Positions 11,384-20,540 of a stretch of DNA of 64,000 nucleotides are shown here, one piece after another; position 1 is the stretch's first letter; the number at the start of each line of letters is the position of its first letter. Both the position numbers and the translations under genes were made by a program. The notes beneath the pieces were generated by a model that was not told the DNA's origin, did no database searches, and was given only the letters and a program-made list of their open reading frames with translations. Source of the DNA: Bondarzewia mesenterica (lineage: Eukaryota; Basidiomycota; Agaricomycetes; Russulales; Bondarzewiaceae); assembly GCA_004802705.1 (NCBI GenBank), contig SGPL01000002.1, positions 140,786-204,785 on the forward strand, read 5' to 3'.

Positions 11384-12156
11384 GCATTTTTGTTTCCTAT
11401 ATCCCAAACTTTGGCATATTTCTTTTGTGAAATTGCATCACCGTCATTACTCGCATCCCGGGCTTACCTTTGTTTTTTTTTCTGATGCTATGATTTCTTG
11501 GAATGACAAATATCATGTCTGCATTCATCTGGAACTCGGGTCTCCCATATTCAGTTTTCGTGGGGAATGTGGGCTGGATCACAAGTTCCCAGGCTCCGTA
11601 GGTGCAAGCTTTCCGGAGGATTTTTTTTCGCTTGGGGAGCTGCAGTAAGACACGATACCACGCCATAGGACGACTCACACTGAGACCACTTTACCACTCC
11701 GCGGCGCTGCAGTCAGACTGTGATCGCGTCCGAGTCTGTGGCAGTGTACCGGCAAAGCGCTCTCATACACAGAACGATCGTCTGTGTGAGGTCTGCGAAG
11801 GAGACTAGCGGAAGACGAGAAGACTCGGACGCGCCGCAGCGACTGCTCGCCGGCCGAACCTAAAAGACAATGGGCCGGCCAACTTTTTGAAACATTCAAA
11901 GATCGAGGCGAGGAAGTGAACGGGAAGACATAACGAGGCACGAATTCATTCAGTTCTCCCCCGACGGCGATGCCCATATCGTACATGCCAAAATCATGCC
12001 CTTCATTCAGCGTCTTTCACCAACTCCAATTTGCCTGCCCTCGCCCCTCCCTGATGCCCTGCACGGTCCTTTGAATTCGGACAAAAGTTGAACGGAAACC
12101 TCCATCCTAACTGTGAGATTGGAGTCACAACCACACATTACTGATCTAACCGTACC
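11384..12156. other. Intergenic; left part of the duplicated locus
   Basis: 11384-11760 shows nothing I can support. From 11763 the DNA matches the flank of the second gene copy at about 13855-14210, so this is the 3' flank of the first small gene. 11763-11810 also matches 50010-50060 in inverted orientation. Confidence 0.5.
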
Positions 12157-12471
12157 TCAGTTCTGAGTCCAAGTGGCACTGCCGCTGACGGTGCTCGCAG
12201 GGTCAATGGGCGTGTCCAACGTACCGCTGATCTTGGGGCCGTTGCCGAGGGTAAGGTTGAAGTCGTCCTTCCCGATTTTGCCTTCAAACGGCCTCCTGGT
12301 CGTCAGTTGACCGATACTGTTGTACTCGAGCGTCACTTGGTTACTCTCGAAGTTCTGAACGCTGGGCGACAGGCTGCCCGCGAAGGTGTACAGGAGGTCG
12401 TCGATGGTGAATGACGCAGTGAACTTGGTACCGGGGCTGACGGTCTTGATGAAGCCGGTGGCGGTGGGCAT
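12157..12471 (-). CDS. Small 104-aa protein, copy 1 of a local family
   Basis: Intact single coding exon of 104 aa, no signal peptide or membrane segment, predominantly short alternating polar/hydrophobic stretches (TKFTASFTIDDLLYTFAGSL, LTLGNGPKISGTLD) that suggest an all-beta fold. Function unknown; I do not recognise the family. The ATG directly follows a splice acceptor (ttttctag). A 70-bp intron (12472-12541) lies in the 5' UTR, since the upstream exon contains no ATG. A TATA-like box (tataaagg) is at 12620-12627. Copy 2 at 14215 has the same length, the same intron position and the same promoter. Most differences between the copies leave the frame intact, which argues that both were under selection for some time. 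Confidence 0.75.
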   Translation of the reverse strand: MPTATGFIKTVSPGTKFTASFTIDDLLYTFAGSLSPSVQNFESNQVTLEYNSIGQLTTRRPFEGKIGKDDFNLTLGNGPKISGTLDTPIDPASTVSGSATWTQN

Positions 12472-12617
12472 CTAGAAAACAACGTGGCGCGCTCAGTCGC
12501 CCTGCCGTTGACGTGGACGAACCATTGCCTGGCATCACTCACGATGATGTAGATGTGTTTGAGTGCGAGTGAGAGTGATGCAAATCGGATTGGTAGACTC
12601 GACGGCCCGAAAGGCCA

Positions 12618-12630
12618 GCCTTTATACTGC
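12618..12630 (-). promoter_or_regulatory. TATA-like promoter of copy 1
   Basis: On the minus strand the sequence reads gtataaagg, about 80 bp upstream of the 5'-UTR intron donor. The same element stands at the same place in copy 2, and the surrounding 100 bp are conserved between copies. Confidence 0.55.
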
Positions 12631-13134
12631 GAGGACGGATGCACTGTGTCTTATATGATTGAATATGCCCGTTTGGGACACATGAAACTATTGGGAGTCC
12701 GGGGTCGAGTGTCCTGAGAGGGCAGCTGAGGAAGCGATGGAGTTGGACGACTTGGCAGACGGAATTTTCCCATCATGCTCGATGCACGGCGTCATGTCCG
12801 ATTAGAAGCGCGCGAGTACGGCCATGCGCACGATGGACGAGATCACGAGCACGGCAGATTCAAGCGACAGGCTATCTGGGTGTAGTCGATTCCAAGTCAA
12901 GCACGGTGAGCTTGAGCATTGCCTGTGAGAAGAGAGACTGACCAGGCCACGGTGAACTCAAGCTTTGCTCGGACATGAGCGTGATCTCGATGGTACCCAT
13001 GTTGGTCCCTAGGCCCACGTCGCTCACCAGCCCACCGTCTCCTCGCCTTTCCCTTTTTTCCACACTCTCTTTCTCCCCCCTTTTCCCAGCCACACGTTTC
13101 TCTCGCTAATCCATCTCTGTTTTGAGACGCGACC

Positions 13135-13422
13135 ATGCCCCGCGTACGCGAACAAGACCCCCGAAGAGTGCCCCGATTTCACCTCGGCGCGTACGACGTC
13201 TTCGTTATGGCTATGAAGGCCCACGTCCCCCATGAAAATTGCAAAAAATGCAGAGCCGAATTCACCTGGATAGGTTTTGAAGACTCCTTCAATGTAATGG
13301 TCAAGGTCTTGAGGACGCGTGTTAATTCGGGGGTATTTTGGTCGATTCGTCGGCGTGATTTCGGGCTGCCTTCGTCTGGGATTGAACCAAGTCAATTTTG
13401 GGGGCATTTTATCAGCAATTAG
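13135..13422 (+). pseudogene. Truncated copy of the 17319 gene
   Basis: The first 20 or so codons (MPRVREQDPRRVPRFHLGAY) and about 120 bp of upstream sequence (tcctcgcctttccc..., gagacgcgaccatgccccgc) match the start of the gene at 17319 (MPRICEQDP...). Then similarity stops. At 13206-13220 a short word ttcgttatggctatgaagg resembles the last codons and stop region of the 17319 gene (18237-18257), as if the middle had been lost. The following open frame to 13422 resembles nothing in the intact gene. I call it a decayed internal-deletion copy. Confidence 0.65.
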
Positions 13423-14214
13423 ATTCATAAACAGAACTTCGTGCCGATGGTAAAGCAAACCGAGATCGCGGATGTTTCCCAGGGTTTGTTGACACGAGGG
13501 AATCAGTCTGGCTTTTTTTTTCTGAGAAACGCGCGTGGTTTGACAGTTCAGGAGCACACCGTTACTTAGATTCAACAAAGGCAATGCTTCCTGGTTTCAG
13601 TCCACGTACATACAGTCAGGAAGAGAATGCGCCTGAACACACTCTTCTCAGAACGAAAGCCGGACAGATTCCATCGGGTCAACAAACCCCAAGCAACGTC
13701 TGAGATCTCAGTTTCTACTTTACCGTCAGTTCGAAGTTCTGTACTAGTTCTTGCAGACGCGCTGTCTTGTAAAGAACACAAACAGCTCACGAATTATGTC
13801 AAGCTGGCCTCCCGCATATCTGACTGTCGAGTTAGCATGGCGTGCGCAGGACTGAACACCAAACGATACATCAGCACGGAACTCGAGGACGCGCCATTGC
13901 GACTGCTCGCGGGCGGAACCTAAAAGACAATTAGCCGGCCAAGTTTTGAGAAATTCAAGGATCGAGGCGAGGAAGTGGAGTTGAAGACATAAAGAGACAC
14001 GAATTCGTTCAATTCTCTCCCAACGCGAGGCCAATATCGTACATGCCAAAATCATACTCTTCATTCAACGTCTTTTACCAACGGCAATTCGCCTGCCCCC
14101 TCCCTCACACCATGCACAGTCCTTTGAATTCGGACAAACATTGGACCGAACGATCTATCCTGACTGTGAGATTGGAGTCACAACGACATGTTTACTAATC
14201 CAGCGCGGCGTACC

Positions 14215-14529
14215 TCAGTTCTGAGTCCAAGTGCCACTGCCGTCGATGGTGCTCGCAGGGCTGATGGGCATGTCCAACGGACCTTCGATCTTGGGGCCGT
14301 TGCCGAGGCTAATGTTGATTGCCTTCGTCCCGATTTTGCCTTCGAACGTCCTCGTGGTCGTCAGCTGACCGACACTGTTGTACTCGAGCGTCGCGTTGTT
14401 GCTCTCGAAGCTCTGAACGCTGGGCGACAGGCTGCCCGCGAAGGTGTACAAGAGGTCGTCGATGGTGAAAGACGCAGTGAACTTGGTACCGGAGCTGGCG
14501 CTCCTGATGAAACCGGAGGCAGTGTGCAT
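14215..14529 (-). CDS. Small 104-aa protein, copy 2 of a local family
   Basis: Intact paralogue of the gene at 12157, same length and structure. The proteins share the block TKFTASFTIDDLLYTFAGSL followed by SPSVQ(N/S)FES, and both end in TWTQN. Differences cluster in the first 14 residues and in the loop after FEGKIG. The ATG again follows a splice acceptor (ttttccag), with a 5'-UTR intron of about 70 bp, and the TATA-like box is at 14677-14684. No targeting signal is visible, so a cytosolic protein is the simplest guess. Function unknown. Confidence 0.75.
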   Translation of the reverse strand: MHTASGFIRSASSGTKFTASFTIDDLLYTFAGSLSPSVQSFESNNATLEYNSVGQLTTTRTFEGKIGTKAINISLGNGPKIEGPLDMPISPASTIDGSGTWTQN

Positions 14530-14675
14530 CTGGAAAACAACGTAGCGTGCTCAGTCGCCCTGCCGTTGATATGGAAGAACAATTGCCTAGCATCACTCAC
14601 GATGATGTAGATGTGTTTGAGTGCGAGTGAGGGTAATGCAATGCGGGTTGGTAGACTCGACGACCCGAAAGGCCA

Positions 14676-14688
14676 GCCTTTATACTGC
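14676..14688 (-). promoter_or_regulatory. TATA-like promoter of copy 2
   Basis: Same gtataaagg element in the same context as in copy 1 (cgaggacggatgc upstream on the plus strand), so promoter and gene were duplicated together. Confidence 0.55.
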
Positions 14689-14985
14689 GAGGACGGATGC
14701 ACTGTGTCTTATATGTTTGAATATGCCCGTTTGGGACGCATGAAACTATTGGGAGTCCGGGGTCGAGTGTCCTGAGAGGGCAGCTGAGGAAGCGATAGAG
14801 TTCGATAACTCACCAAATGAATTTTTCAGTAGTGTCAGTTTTCGTCTTGTGCCCTCATTCCACGCTGTCCTGTCCAAGTAGCTAAGAAAAGCGCGCGAGT
14901 GAGGCCATGTGCGCGTTGGATGAAATCACGAGCACGAAAGGTTACAGGTTCACTGATACAGTGATAGGCTATGTGGGTAAACTCC

Positions 14986-16129
14986 AATTTCGGCGCAAGT
15001 CATCTTTCATTATCGACAGTGACTTGCAGCGCACAATTTTCTCTGCGCTCAGGATATCCTTCACCGCGACATCGGAATATCCTCCTTGCCGATGAATTTA
15101 AGCAGGCTCCGGCTGGAGAAGAAGATTTCCTAACTGATCTCAACTTGGTTTGTATGGCTCTGGATGCAGCCCTGAAGACAACAGAGGTAGTGAAGCCTAC
15201 GAAGAAATGGAACGATAAGATGACCAGATATAAGATGACGGAGGAGGCACAGAAGACAAAGATTTAATTTGGAACTCAGCGCGGCGCGAATATGTCGGTG
15301 AGTCATCATGTCAAGTTTTGTTTTCTGCACGGTTTGAGGAACCCTCTTTTGATTCAACGGCATTGAAGGCTTAAAGGTGGACAGAAGAGGCACAAAGGAC
15401 AATAATTAGATTCGTGATCCAGCGCCGCTCGGGACGTCACGTCAACTTTTTATTTCCTGCGTTGTATTGTTTTTATACATACAGTATGTATTTGACAAAG
15501 GGCACAGTCCAGTCCATGGCGATCATTAAATCTACGAAACATGCATCCGATTTAATTTACTTTGGACGAAAGCGATTCTCTGCACTCGTGCGTTTTCTAA
15601 GATTCACATGTATCGTAGTCGTGTTGTGTATTTTGTAGCGGCCTCGGAAGTATAGCGAGCCAACTTTATGGGTCCTTTGTGAGATATAGCCGCTGCTCCA
15701 CGGTTGGGACGCTCAACGAGTGGTGAGGCCTACGGCATACCAATGGTTATCGTTCCTCAGGACTTGGTGGTGACCCTGAGACTCGTGCTGCACCACTTCA
15801 AACTAATTTCTACCTCACTGGCACATACTGTACCTGGACATGACGCCACCACGAAATCATGGCTCAATTAATTTATTCAACCAAAAATCGAATTGTTACC
15901 GACAAATAGATCTGGGAAAAGTCATGCAAGAGTGGTTCAACGGGTGGAGACACCTGAAGCGTACATCCGTAATGAACGAATCCAAGGCCTTGGAGTCCAG
16001 CAGATACACCTTTTTAGCGAGAAGCAGAAGCGCTCTGGACATGGAACGCGCTCTGCGTTTCTAAAATTGCTGCATTCGAATCCAATTCAAAGGAATCGGC
16101 TTAGTTCCGCTGTTTATGATAGAATCGCC
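14986..16129. other. Spacer between units B and C
   Basis: Contains only short frames without recognisable content. The longest, 14971-15267 (plus), begins inside repeat sequence and has a low-complexity Lys/Thr-rich end. I see no transposase, no terminal repeats and no RNA gene. Confidence 0.45.
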
Positions 16130-16155
16130 GTGACAAAGGCGGAGGCAATGTGCAT
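16113..16155 (-). pseudogene. Broken copy 3 of the small 104-aa gene
   Basis: On the minus strand the acceptor and ATG are still recognisable (ctggtag then ATG at 16155), followed by about 13 codons resembling copy 2 (MHIASAF versus MHTASGF) and then a stop. The rest of the coding region is missing. Upstream, the 5'-UTR exon and promoter remain alignable up to about 16350, although the TATA box has changed. Confidence 0.65.
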
Positions 16156-16990
16156 CTACCAGCGTAGCGTCATCAGTCACTCTGCCGAAGTGGAGGAACA
16201 ATTGCCTAACGTCACTCACGATGATGTAGATGACTTTGAGTGGGAGTAAGGATGATGCGGAGGGGCCTGGTGGACTCGAACGACTCGAAGGGTCAGCCTC
16301 TATGCTGCAAGGACAATGCACTGTGTTTTCTGTATCACTTTGAATATGCCCGTTTGGGACGCACGAAACTATTGGGAGTCCGGGGTCGAGCTATCCTGGG
16401 AGGGCAGATGAAACACGAAACGAAGGTCCACGATAGAGTTCGATAACTGACTAGATGAAAATTTCCGACTTGTACCCTCGCTCCACGCTGTCCTGTCCGA
16501 GTAGCTGAGAAAAGCGCGCGAATATGGCCATGCGCACGTTTGATGAGTTCATGCGCACTGCAGGTTCGCCGCAGTGACAGGCTATCTGGGTGTAGGTAAT
16601 TCTAATTCAAGCGCTGAGCGCTTAAGTGTTGCCCTGTGAGAAGAGAGACTATTTGAGGGATTCGGGGTAGACGACAGGGACCAGGGCCATAGTGAATTCG
16701 AACTTTGCTCGGACGAGAGCTCCGAAGAGCACATGTGGGCATGCAATCTGGAGCCCGTTCCGAGCGAGTTTGGAGTGATCATGACGCAGTTCAGTCATGA
16801 AGGACGTTGAATATGAAGAACTTTCATTTACCGGGTTCACCGCGCGAGCGCTCAAGACCGATGAAGATCAGTGATATACAAGACATGATCAGTCGGAGTC
16901 GGAAGGTGGTGAGGATAAGATTGGAGTCATTTTTTCAACAATTTGTTAGCTGTCTGATGAGCAATTTATTCATCATGCTGACGGTCTGAT
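16130..16990. repeat. Locus duplication, unit C
   Basis: Third copy of the promoter side of the unit: gggagtccggggtcgag (16370-16390), cacgctgtcctgtccgagtagctgag and aggctatctgggtgtag (16579-16595) match units A and B. From 16640 the sequence matches unit A up to the tttgctcggac word (16702; unit A 12973) and then, in inverted form, unit D. It leads into the intact gene at 17319. Confidence 0.7.
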
Positions 16991-17318
16991 AGCCCAGCGA
17001 TGCTGTATCCGGCTATGCTGGCGGGTTGGGGAAAATAATGAGCGAGCCCTACTTACCACGGCGAACGGGCGAAGAAGCTAAAGCCCAAAGAGCGGAAACT
17101 CACAGACGGTACAGACCTCACTATTATGTAATCATTTTTCGACTTTGACAAGTTCAACGTTTCGCTCGAGCGCCAGAGTCCTCTTACTCCACGTCGCTCA
17201 TCTGAATCAATCCAACCGTTTCCTCGCCTTTCCTGTTTTTTATTTAAAAAAAACTGCCACTCTTTCTCCAATTTTTCCCCCGTCATACTTCTGTCTCGCT
17301 CTCTTTCGAGACGCGACC

Positions 17319-18255
17319 ATGCCCCGCATATGCGAACAAGACCCCAATCTCGAAGTATGCCCCGAATTCACTTCGGCGTGTTACCTCGTCCTCCGGGAAC
17401 GGCTCATAGCTGCAGATACCCACGCAACCGTCGCTGTTCTGCTTAAAGAGTCTTGGACTCAAGAAAACAATGCCAGGAAAGTGGCATTTACTCAGCAGAA
17501 AAGGCAGAGGTTTGGCGACATCGACCTCAGTAAGCCTGTACCCGACTACATCTCCCCTCCCCCGTCGTCCTTCGCCATCGAGAAACTCGACAAAGGGGAG
17601 TACGTGGAGTTGTATTATTTCACCAAGGAGGGTATCGAAGAGGCCAACAACAGGAACATGGGCATGGGCATTAAGAACGACAACGAGCTTACATGGGAGC
17701 AATACGATCACGCCTGGCTGATTTTATATCGGCGAGTCATGATCGCAGGGTGGCCGGAGGCGCATGTCAGTTCGCTCCTCCACTTTTTCAGCGAGATCAA
17801 CTCGCACCGGTATCGCGCGCGGCTGCCTTATGGTCCTCGTGCCCTGCTCATGTATCAGGCCACAGTCCGTCGTGCTTGGCATGATGAGCTCGCTCGCGGG
17901 CGAGGGTTCAATATCTCATTGATCAATGAGACGTTATTGGGGAGTATATACAGCGATATAATTTGGGGGGAACAAGTGGAGGCTGTTAGAGAGGTTAGTA
18001 CATATGTCCCCTCATGCCTTGTATCGTCTGCCTTCCTTGTCACTCACTCGGCGCGCCCGCCTGCACCCTTCGTAGGTCGAGGCTACCAGTTATTCACCCG
18101 AGCCGCCACGCACACGTGCTGGTTCGTACCACAGACAATCATCACGCTCGCGTTCCCCTGCTGGCTCCTCGGTCGGCCATGTGCGGGACCAATACGCAGT
18201 CTCACCGGCACCTTCGAGGAAGCGCGCCCGCCGTCGTCCTCGTTATGGCTATTAA
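17319..18255 (+). CDS. Hypothetical protein with Arg/Ser-rich basic tail
   Basis: Two exons, 17319-17993 and 18076-18255, give 284 aa in consistent phase. The body contains a conserved-looking block EQYDHAWLILYRRVMIAGWP, then LLHFFSEINSHRYR and a helical stretch ending HDELARGRGFNISLINE. Exon 2 encodes a disordered tail with SRSRSP and ends RKRARRRPRYGY, a good nuclear localisation signal. I recall similar proteins in many Agaricomycete genomes, often multicopy and near mobile elements, but I cannot name a domain or function. The start matches the truncated copy at 13135, including the 5' flank. It sits between units C and D, which are inverted copies of each other, so it lies inside an inverted-repeat arrangement. 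No transposase motif is visible. Confidence 0.7.
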
Positions 18256-18668
18256 GGTTTTTTCTGTTGCATACCCAAGCATAGTTTCACTTTGGGACAC
18301 ACTTCCGCATATGTGCCTTGTCGTCGCTCTCGTTATTCGCTCACTCTTTCATAGACTTACAGTATCCTCTGAATTCGACCAACAATTGCAATCCGGAAAA
18401 TACAACGAAAAATATCGACGTCCACTTAAGTGTACAGGCCTTCTCTACTAGTCTGTATTCATCGGAACTGACCGTGCGCTCGTAAAACATAAAGTGCAGT
18501 ATTGTTTCGCAACAACTAGTGCAACCCTAAACGTCGAATAGACAGCAAACCAGCAGCTCAGGCACTCATATCTCGCTAGTCCGAGAGTCCCTCCGAGCCC
18601 AAGCGCAAATCTCGAGATAACCCAAATTCATGCGGGAGAATTGAGGACACTTCGGGCTCACTGGCTTC

Positions 18669-19640
18669 ATGTCAGATGTTCAGGCTGCCACGGTCTTCCA
18701 CTGCCTGGAGACCATGATTTTCCATTCCAGCTCGGACTCGTCTGTCAAGCGCAAATTCATTGGAAGGCCCACATGGTCTGCTCCTTATCATCTACATCTC
18801 TACAGCTCGGAACGAGTGCCCGCGGTGGTGCAACTTGTCAAGTTCGAGAACATCTCTGAGGATGGTCGAGCTGATCTGTGTCGTGATCATTCCGAATTCG
18901 CTCGGAACGAGCTCCAGATTGCATCTGAGCTCCCTGCCCCACATCGCTCGAATAGCCTCTCTTCTCAAAGTTAATTACTAGTCAACGTTCGAGCGTTCAG
19001 CGCTTGAATTGGCATTGACTTGACTGCACCCAGGTAGTTTGTCACTGCAGTAAACTTGGGGTGCGCGTGAACTCATCAAACGTTCGTATGACCGTACTCA
19101 GCCGTACTCGCGCCTTTTTTTTTTTCCACAGCTACTTGGACAGCACAGCGTGGAACGAGTGAGTAACACGGACACTGACGCTCTGGGAAATTCATCTGGT
19201 GAGTCAACGAACTCCATAGCCGACCTTCGTGCGTCATCTGCTCTCGGGAAACCTCGACGCCGACCTCCCAATAATTTAGTGCGTCCCAAACGGGCATATT
19301 CAAACCATGGAAAGCGCGATGCTTTGTCGCGGTCCTCGCAGCGTAAAGGCTGACGCTTCGAGTCGTTGAGTTCACCAGGCCACTTCGCGTCACCCTTAGA
19401 CCCGCTCACACTTATCTACATTATCGTAAGGGACGCTACAAAATGTTCGTCCGTTCCAACGGCAGAGCGACTGACCACGCTATGCTGGTCGACGCATACC
19501 GCCTCCGACTGTGTCAAACCGGCTCCAGTAGCAAGTTCGTCGCGTCGTTCACCATCGGCCACCTCGTGTGCTCACTCGCGGGCAACCTTTCTCCCAGCGT
19601 TCAGAGCTTCGAATGCTCTCAGGATGGCAATTGTTCTGAA
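18669..19640. repeat. Locus duplication, unit D (inverted)
   Basis: Read on the opposite strand, this segment matches unit C: gctcggaacgagctccagattgcat (18899 onward) equals the reverse of 16740-16775, and agcgttcagcgcttgaatt, tgaactcatcaaacgt and gcgtcccaaacgggcatattcaaa (19280-19305) match the reverse of unit C and A sequence. It ends in a decayed small gene on the plus strand. Confidence 0.7.
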
Positions 19641-19709
19641 AGCGGGCATTTGCCAATGGTGGATGGGGTTGACGAATTCGCGAGGGTGCTGGAGTTCTTG
19701 AGGCGCTAG
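19493..19709 (+). pseudogene. Decayed copy 4 of the small 104-aa gene
   Basis: Plus-strand sequence still encodes SSSKFVASFTIGHLVCSLAG followed by NLSPSVQSFE, clearly the block TKFTASFTIDDLLYTFAGSL...SPSVQSFES of copies 1 and 2. The initiator ATG has become GCA (gacgcatacc), and the C-terminal half is unrelated after a mutated stretch. It is probably not functional. Confidence 0.7.
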
Positions 19710-20540
19710 GAACTGAAGACTTTCAACGACACGGAATGTAACTCGTCACATTATACACTCTAATAGCATATTGCACAGTGCCGTACCATTGAAATAACCT
19801 GCTGGCAGGCCACGTACACCGGATGCAATTCACCCGAGCGACAGACAAACATCTCGAGCTTGAGGCTTCATGGCCTATTGGTCATGTTAGCTAAACTTTC
19901 TAGCGGATAAATCAACGCGTAAACCGAGGGATGAGTCCAAGAGGGGGAGATAGAGCCTGAGGAGTAGATACCTGCGAGGTGACGGTGGGGATGAGTGAAT
20001 TAGAGACGCTGTGTCATCTGAGGGCGCGCGCCTCCATCAAAAACTGTGAGGAATGTGTGCAAAATATGTACGTTCAAAGTTTATTGCCGAGGTGCGTCGG
20101 TATACTTGGCTGTAGATATCAATGTTCGTACGCGTCTACATCGCTCGTGAACGTCACTACTGAGGTGCTGAACTTTGGTGTGATGTATCTATCCATAGAA
20201 AAGCAAGGATTTATAGGATGAGTCGAGGTGACGGGGCTGAGTGGACTCCGGTGGGGGACAAGTGTTGTAGGATCCTGAGACACGAAGGTTGACGACTGGC
20301 TACTCTGCCTTGGGGAGACTAAAGTGTTGAATGAATTTGGGCAGGACGAACGGTCCCAATATAGCAATGATTGCCAAATCAATCTAGGTGGCGGATGCCT
20401 TTACATGTTCAACGTTCTGTGTGCAGCGGATTATCCAATGTCCGCAAGGACACGCTGTGTCCTCATCGACTTTGATGGAGCAGTATGATAAGTACTACGA
20501 CTTACCCACCTTTTACCTGTGACGACGATGACGATTCACT
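19710..20540. other. Intergenic before the AROM-like gene
   Basis: No supported gene. In particular I found no trace of EPSP synthase or dehydroquinate synthase coding sequence here, which matters for interpreting the next gene as a three-domain protein rather than a clipped AROM. Confidence 0.55.

Larger units (their letters stand above)
11763..12990. repeat. Locus duplication, unit A
   Basis: Unit A contains the small gene at 12157, its 3' flank and its promoter. It aligns by eye with 13830-14985 (unit B) over most of its length, including blocks such as cctaaaagacaat, gatcgaggcgaggaagtg, the whole coding part, and gggagtccggggtcgagtgtc upstream of the promoter. Its right part (from about 12697) also aligns with 16130-16730 (unit C). 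Identity is clearly below 100 percent and mixed with small indels, so the duplication is not recent. Confidence 0.8.
13830..14985. repeat. Locus duplication, unit B
   Basis: Second copy of the segment carrying the small gene, in the same orientation as unit A and about 2.06 kb downstream of it. The match runs from the 3' flank (ggaacctaaaagacaatta) through the gene, 5'-UTR intron and promoter to aggctatgtgggta near 14970, then ends. No copy of the 17319-type gene follows it. Confidence 0.8.
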
